Shown here: positions 4,993 to 7,549 of the stretch, in pieces
Position numbering within the stretch: the stretch's first letter is position 1
Layout of the letters: the number at the start of each line of letters is the position of its first letter
Assembly: GCA_014377915.1 (NCBI GenBank)
Contig: JACMOT010000038.1
Span: 1-7,549, forward strand
Source of the DNA: Tardiphaga sp.
Lineage (GTDB): Bacteria; Pseudomonadota; Alphaproteobacteria; Rhizobiales; Xanthobacteraceae
Length of the DNA stretch: 7,549 nt
Direction: 5' to 3'
The notes under the pieces: model-generated
Told to the model about the DNA's origin: nothing
Seen by the model: only the letters and a program-made list of their open reading frames with translations
The model's database searches: none
Made by a program: the position numbers and the translations under genes

Positions 4993-5604
4993 ATGTCGCT
5001 TCAGGTCTATCTCGCTTTTGTCGCCGCCTGCGTCGTGCTGGCGCTGATTCCAGGGCCCAACGTCACGCTGGTGATCGCCAGCGGGCTGCGTTACGGCACC
5101 CGCGCCGCGCTGACCACCATTGCCGGCACGCAATTGGGGCTGGCGATCGTGATCGGCACCGTCGCGCCCGGTCTTGCCCCGCTGATGGTCACCATGGGCT
5201 ACTGGTTCGACTGGGTGCGTTTCGCCGGCGCCGCCTATCTGGTCTGGCTTGGCATCAGACTGATCCGCGCGCCGATCGAGGGGCTGGACGCCGAGGCCGT
5301 GCCGCCGCGCGGCGGCTTCTTCCTGCAGGGTTTTGTGGTGCTGCTCAGCAATCCGAAGGTGCTGGTGTTTTTTGGCGCCTTCATTCCGCAATTCGTCGAC
5401 ATGGAAAAGGACCACTTTCCGCAGGTGGCGATCCTCGGCCTGACCTTCATGGCGATCGCCGGCGTGACCGACGCGGTCTACGCGCTGCTGGCCGGCCGGG
5501 CGCGAAAATTCTTTTCGGCGCGGCGCACCCGGCTGCTGTCGCGCGCTTCCGGCGGCTTCATGATCGGCGGCGGCGTCTGGCTGGCGCTGACAAGGGCGCG
5601 GTGA
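4993..5604 (+). CDS. LysE/RhtB-family amino-acid exporter
   Basis: A 203-residue inner-membrane protein with about five or six hydrophobic spans, the normal size for LysE/RhtB transporters that export amino acids such as homoserine, threonine or lysine. Family marks are the helix 1 motif LIPGPNVTLVIASGLRYG (18-35, PGPN at 20-23), the repeat-like GTRAALTTIAGTQLG (35-49), AAYLVWLGIRLIR (80-92) and FVVLLSNPKVLVFFGAFIPQF (114-134, SNPK at 119-122). The substrate cannot be told from sequence. ATG 4993 is preferred because GAGG (4981-4984) lies eight bases upstream. ATG 4987, two codons earlier in frame, would have only a two-base gap. An open extension back to 4858 is not hydrophobic and has no family similarity. 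The gene diverges from the thioesterase and converges on the amidohydrolase across a palindromic repeat. Confidence 0.9.
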   Translation: MSLQVYLAFVAACVVLALIPGPNVTLVIASGLRYGTRAALTTIAGTQLGLAIVIGTVAPGLAPLMVTMGYWFDWVRFAGAAYLVWLGIRLIRAPIEGLDAEAVPPRGGFFLQGFVVLLSNPKVLVFFGAFIPQFVDMEKDHFPQVAILGLTFMAIAGVTDAVYALLAGRARKFFSARRTRLLSRASGGFMIGGGVWLALTRAR

Positions 5605-5605
5605 G

Positions 5606-5661
5606 TTCTTTCCCTCTCCCGCCCAGCGAAGCTTCGCTTCGCCAGTGGGAGAGGGGAAGAA
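5606..5661. repeat. REP-like palindromic element between convergent genes
   Basis: The arms TTCTTTCCCTCTCCC (5606-5620) and GGGAGAGGGGAAGAA (5647-5661) pair over 15 bases with one T-G wobble. The 26-base centre holds a perfect palindrome AGCGAAGCTTCGCT (5625-5638). It begins one base after the lysE stop and ends 15 bases before the amidohydrolase stop. Neither strand has a T-run after the stem, so it is better called a REP-like element, perhaps working as a bidirectional barrier. From memory, very similar CCCTCTCCC...GGGAGAGGG elements with a GCGAAGCTTCGC core are frequent between genes in Bradyrhizobium relatives. Confidence 0.8.
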
Positions 5662-5676
5662 AACAGGCGCGCCGCG

Positions 5677-6474
5677 CTAGATTAATCCCCGCGCCTTCAG
5701 CGTCGCCTCGATCGCGCGAAACGCCCGCGTCAGCCGCTCCGCCCATTGCGTCTCGCCGGCGGGGTCGGAGATCAGGTCCTGGCGGATCTCGATGCCGGTG
5801 TTCATCAGTCCGCGCTTCTCGCCATGCATCGGGATCGTGTAGTCGGTGTCGTCCGACACCGCATAGGGCTCGTTGTCGCCCACCACCAGACCGGGCTCGG
5901 CGCGCAGCGCTTCTAGTAGCAATGGCGGCAGATGGGTGTCGCGCTGATACAGCGTGCCGATGTGCCAGGGCCGCGCGATCCCGGCATAGACCGGGGTAAA
6001 ACTGTGCAGCGACACCAGCACCGTCGGCTGGCCGGCGCGGGCCCGCGCGTCGATCACCGCGTCGATGCGCTGGTGGTAGGGATCGAAGATCAGCGCGCGG
6101 CGGCTCGCCGCGGCCTCGTGCGACAGCCCATCATTGCCGGGCACGGTGGTGGTCTCGCTGATGACAGGGGTCGAGCTCGCCGCCTGCGGCGGGCGGGTGC
6201 AGTCGATCACCAGCCGCGAATAGCGCTGCGCCACCAGATGCGCATCGAGCGCGGCCGACATCTGCTCGGCGACGCCGGCAATGCCGATGTCCCAGCCGAT
6301 ATGTCGCCGGCGTTCGTGCTCGGGGAGGCCGAGGTCGCCCAGCAATTCGGGAATCAGCCGGCCATAATGGTCGCAGGTCAGCAGGAAGGGCGATCGTCCG
6401 GTGGTGCGATGTTCCAATACCGGGGGAACATCCCCGGTTCCAAGGCGTAATGAAGTGTCGCGCGCGCGCGTCAA
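5677..6474 (-). CDS. N-formylglutamate amidohydrolase family protein (predicted, solitary type)
   Basis: A 265-residue protein with the motifs of this metal-dependent hydrolase family: LLTCDHYGRLIP (31-42, usual form CDHASNRIP), HIGWDIG (58-64), LVIDCTRPP (88-96), VSLHSFTPVYAG (154-165), RPWHIG (168-173), GDNEPY (199-204), and His217 with GIEIRQDLI (227 onward). Family enzymes release formate and glutamate from N-formylglutamate at the end of histidine breakdown. No hut gene is near, and the CDHYGR variant suggests the 'predicted' branch, whose true substrate may differ. The start is TTG at 6474, supported by GGAGGA (6488-6483) eight bases upstream. A (CG)6 tract covers codons 2-5 and an ATG pair lies upstream in another frame. 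An mRNA hairpin sits at 6419-6438, about 37 bases into the coding region. The gene diverges from the transglutaminase-like gene. Confidence 0.88.
   Translation of the reverse strand: MTRARDTSLRLGTGDVPPVLEHRTTGRSPFLLTCDHYGRLIPELLGDLGLPEHERRRHIGWDIGIAGVAEQMSAALDAHLVAQRYSRLVIDCTRPPQAASSTPVISETTTVPGNDGLSHEAAASRRALIFDPYHQRIDAVIDARARAGQPTVLVSLHSFTPVYAGIARPWHIGTLYQRDTHLPPLLLEALRAEPGLVVGDNEPYAVSDDTDYTIPMHGEKRGLMNTGIEIRQDLISDPAGETQWAERLTRAFRAIEATLKARGLI
6419..6438. repeat. Hairpin-forming inverted repeat early in the amidohydrolase gene
   Basis: ACCGGGG-GAACAT-CCCCGGT, with 7-base perfect arms and a 6-base loop, lying about 37-56 bases downstream of the TTG start in the mRNA and coding around residues 13-19. 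A stable stem so close to a start codon can lower translation. It may equally be a by-product of GC-rich coding. Confidence 0.5.
6459..6470. repeat. (CG)6 dinucleotide tract in the 5' end of the amidohydrolase gene
   Basis: Twelve bases of pure alternating CG directly after the TTG start region, coding for parts of residues 2-5 (TRAR). Such tracts are prone to slippage. One extra CG unit would bring the upstream ATG at 6493 into frame with the rest of the protein. Confidence 0.8.
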
Positions 6475-6482
6475 AGCGGTTT

Positions 6483-6488
6483 TCCTCC
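6483..6488 (-). promoter_or_regulatory. Strong ribosome binding site that selects the TTG start of the amidohydrolase gene
   Basis: The minus strand reads GGAGGA, then eight bases, then TTG at 6474. Spacing and strength are optimal, and this is the main reason to accept the rare TTG start. The first G of the motif is also the last base of an out-of-frame ATG (6490-6488). Confidence 0.75.
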
Positions 6489-6566
6489 ATCATTGCCTAA
6501 CGAGGCAGCATTCCAGCCTGTGAATTGGCCGCGACCGGTATAGATTTGCATGTACAAAGTTACGAC

Positions 6567-7478
6567 ATGAATGATCTGAAGATGCCTCTGCTCACCATCA
6601 ACCACAAGACCGTCTACCGCTATTCGCAGCCAGTGGCTTTCGGCGAACACCGCATCATGCTGCGCCCGCGCGACGGCCATGATTTGCGCATGCTCGCCGG
6701 CAAGCTCGAGATCACGCCGCGGCCGATGTCGCTGCGCTACATCCATGACGTGTTCGGAAATTCCGTTGCCATCGCCACATTCGACGAGCGTGCCCGCGCG
6801 CTGACCTTTGATGCGACCGCCACGGTCGAGCAGATGCCGTCGGATGAGTTCGCGCTGACGCCGGACGACAAGGCATATTTTTATCCGTTCCTCTATAGTG
6901 CCGACGAGTTGCCTGACCTGCAGGAATTCATCCGCCCGCAATATGGCGATCCCGATGGCGAACTGGCGTATTGGGCGCGCGAGTTTCTCGATCCCGAAGG
7001 CCCGACGCCGACCTTCAAGATTCTCAGCGGCATGACCCACGGCATTCGCCAGCAGTTTACTTATCGCAAGCGCCACGAGCATGGCACCCAGCATCCGCTC
7101 GATACGCTGCAGACCCGTTCCGGGACCTGCCGCGACTTCGCGCTGTTCATGATCGAGGCGCTGCGCCGGCTCGGCATCGCCGCGCGCTTCGTGTCCGGGT
7201 ATTTGTTTCTCCATGGCGACCGCCAGCGCGGCTATGTCGGCGGCGGTTCGACCCACGCCTGGGTGCAGGTCTATCTTCCCGCCGCGGGCTGGATCGAGTT
7301 CGATCCGACCAACGGCATTGTCGGCAGCCGCGATCTCATTCGCGTCGCGGTGGCGCGCGATCCGCGCCAGGCGATCCCGCTGCACGGCAGCTATCTCGGT
7401 TCGGCGGATGCCTTCCTCGGCATGGATGTCAGTATTAATGTGGTCTCGGCCGGTGCCGACGCAAAGGTGGAAAGCTAG
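6567..7478 (+). CDS. Transglutaminase-like cysteine protease family protein
   Basis: A 303-residue protein with a bacterial transglutaminase N-terminal beta domain (LLTINHKTVYRYSQPVAFGE, residues 8-27, then RIMLRPRDGHDLR) and a transglutaminase/papain-like core. The catalytic triad is visible as Cys188 in RSGTCRDFALFM, His230 in STHAWVQVYLP and Asp246 in WIEFDPTNG. There is no signal peptide, so it should act in the cytoplasm, probably as a peptidase or amide-forming enzyme. The substrate is unknown. ATG 6567 is used; ATG 6582 begins right at the conserved domain and is an equally reasonable start. Neither has a clear Shine-Dalgarno sequence, and the in-frame TTG at 6525 is unlikely. TATAGA (6539-6544) could be the -10 box. 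The next gene starts one base after this stop, so the two form an operon. The gene diverges from the amidohydrolase across about 90 bases. Confidence 0.92.
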   Translation: MNDLKMPLLTINHKTVYRYSQPVAFGEHRIMLRPRDGHDLRMLAGKLEITPRPMSLRYIHDVFGNSVAIATFDERARALTFDATATVEQMPSDEFALTPDDKAYFYPFLYSADELPDLQEFIRPQYGDPDGELAYWAREFLDPEGPTPTFKILSGMTHGIRQQFTYRKRHEHGTQHPLDTLQTRSGTCRDFALFMIEALRRLGIAARFVSGYLFLHGDRQRGYVGGGSTHAWVQVYLPAAGWIEFDPTNGIVGSRDLIRVAVARDPRQAIPLHGSYLGSADAFLGMDVSINVVSAGADAKVES

Positions 7479-7479
7479 C

Positions 7480-7549
7480 ATGCTCACCAAGGCCGGCTTC
7501 GAGATCACCTACTACGCCGCGACGCCGACGCCGATGGTGACGATGCTCA
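7480..7549 (+). CDS. Second transglutaminase-like protein, N-terminus only (truncated by window edge)
   Basis: An ATG at 7480, one base after the TAG of the preceding gene, opens a frame that runs to the window end (23 codons). It reads MLTKAGFEITYYAATPTPMV and continues TML. From memory this matches the start of a second, distinct transglutaminase-like protein that often follows the first in alphaproteobacteria; the ITYYAATPTPM stretch corresponds to the first strand of the N-terminal domain. GGTGGAAAG just upstream can serve as ribosome binding site. With so few residues the family call is tentative, but that this is a real coding start is well supported by the spacing. Confidence 0.65.
   Translation, partial: MLTKAGFEITYYAATPTPMVTML

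Noticed and set aside
4810..5415. N-terminal extension of the thioesterase frame (366 codons in total)
   Set aside because: The extra part is antisense to lysE, low in complexity, and the start at 4809 has a good ribosome binding site and family-like length.
5601..5999. Plus-strand open frame of 132 codons starting in the palindromic repeat
   Set aside because: Its start is repeat-derived sequence and the remainder is antisense to the amidohydrolase.
6545..6558. TTTG-N6-CAAA repeat before the transglutaminase-like gene
   Set aside because: Four-base arms are too short to distinguish from chance.
6471..7508. Minus-strand open frame of 345 codons opposite the transglutaminase-like gene
   Set aside because: It is antisense to a protein with an intact catalytic triad, and its translation has no recognisable pattern.
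1..7549. CRISPR arrays, transposase genes or attachment sites
   Set aside because: No regularly spaced direct repeats and no transposase or integrase motif were seen. The tRNA-like gene could in principle be an integration target, but no integrase or duplicated 3' end is present in the window.

Overview
The window is GC-rich, densely coded DNA that looks like chromosomal sequence from an alphaproteobacterium of the Bradyrhizobium/Rhodopseudomonas/Nitrobacter group. The reasons are the codon usage, the protein sequences (CarB, Dps, LysE, transglutaminase-like), the tRNA-Cys-type 5' sequence and two intergenic palindromic elements of a style I recall from Bradyrhizobium genomes. The genus is an inference; no database search was run.

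Layout, left to right: (1) the N-terminal third or less of carB on the minus strand, preceded by a leader with a good intrinsic terminator and competing hairpins. (2) A minus-strand MFS (DHA1-type) exporter divergent from a plus-strand ArsR-type repressor. The gap between them holds two matching palindromic operators, GTTCAA-N6-TTGAAC. (3) A minus-strand tRNA-Cys-like gene with a perfect acceptor stem and T-arm but an abnormal anticodon arm and D-loop. It is convergent with arsR, with a perfect hairpin between them, and lies downstream of a minus-strand SAM methyltransferase. (4) dps on the plus strand with a GTG start, a strong ribosome binding site, a possible EcfG-type promoter and a textbook terminator. 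(5) A minus-strand PaaI-like hotdog thioesterase divergent from a plus-strand LysE/RhtB exporter. (6) A palindromic repeat between the convergent lysE and N-formylglutamate amidohydrolase genes. (7) The amidohydrolase on the minus strand, with a TTG start beside a (CG)6 tract. (8) Divergent from it, a transglutaminase-like protease gene and, one base after its stop, the start of what looks like a second such gene that runs off the window.

The genes form small independent units rather than one pathway. The MFS/ArsR pair is a self-contained, probably ligand-induced efflux module. Dps is stress protection. LysE and PaaI may serve amino-acid export and acyl-CoA housekeeping. The transglutaminase pair may belong to the widespread but poorly understood clusters that also carry alpha-E and circularly permuted ATP-grasp proteins; those would lie beyond the right edge. 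No mobile-element gene and no CRISPR array is present. The most unusual items are the aberrant tRNA-Cys-like gene, the attenuator-like carB leader, the paired operators and the dinucleotide tract that could switch the amidohydrolase start.
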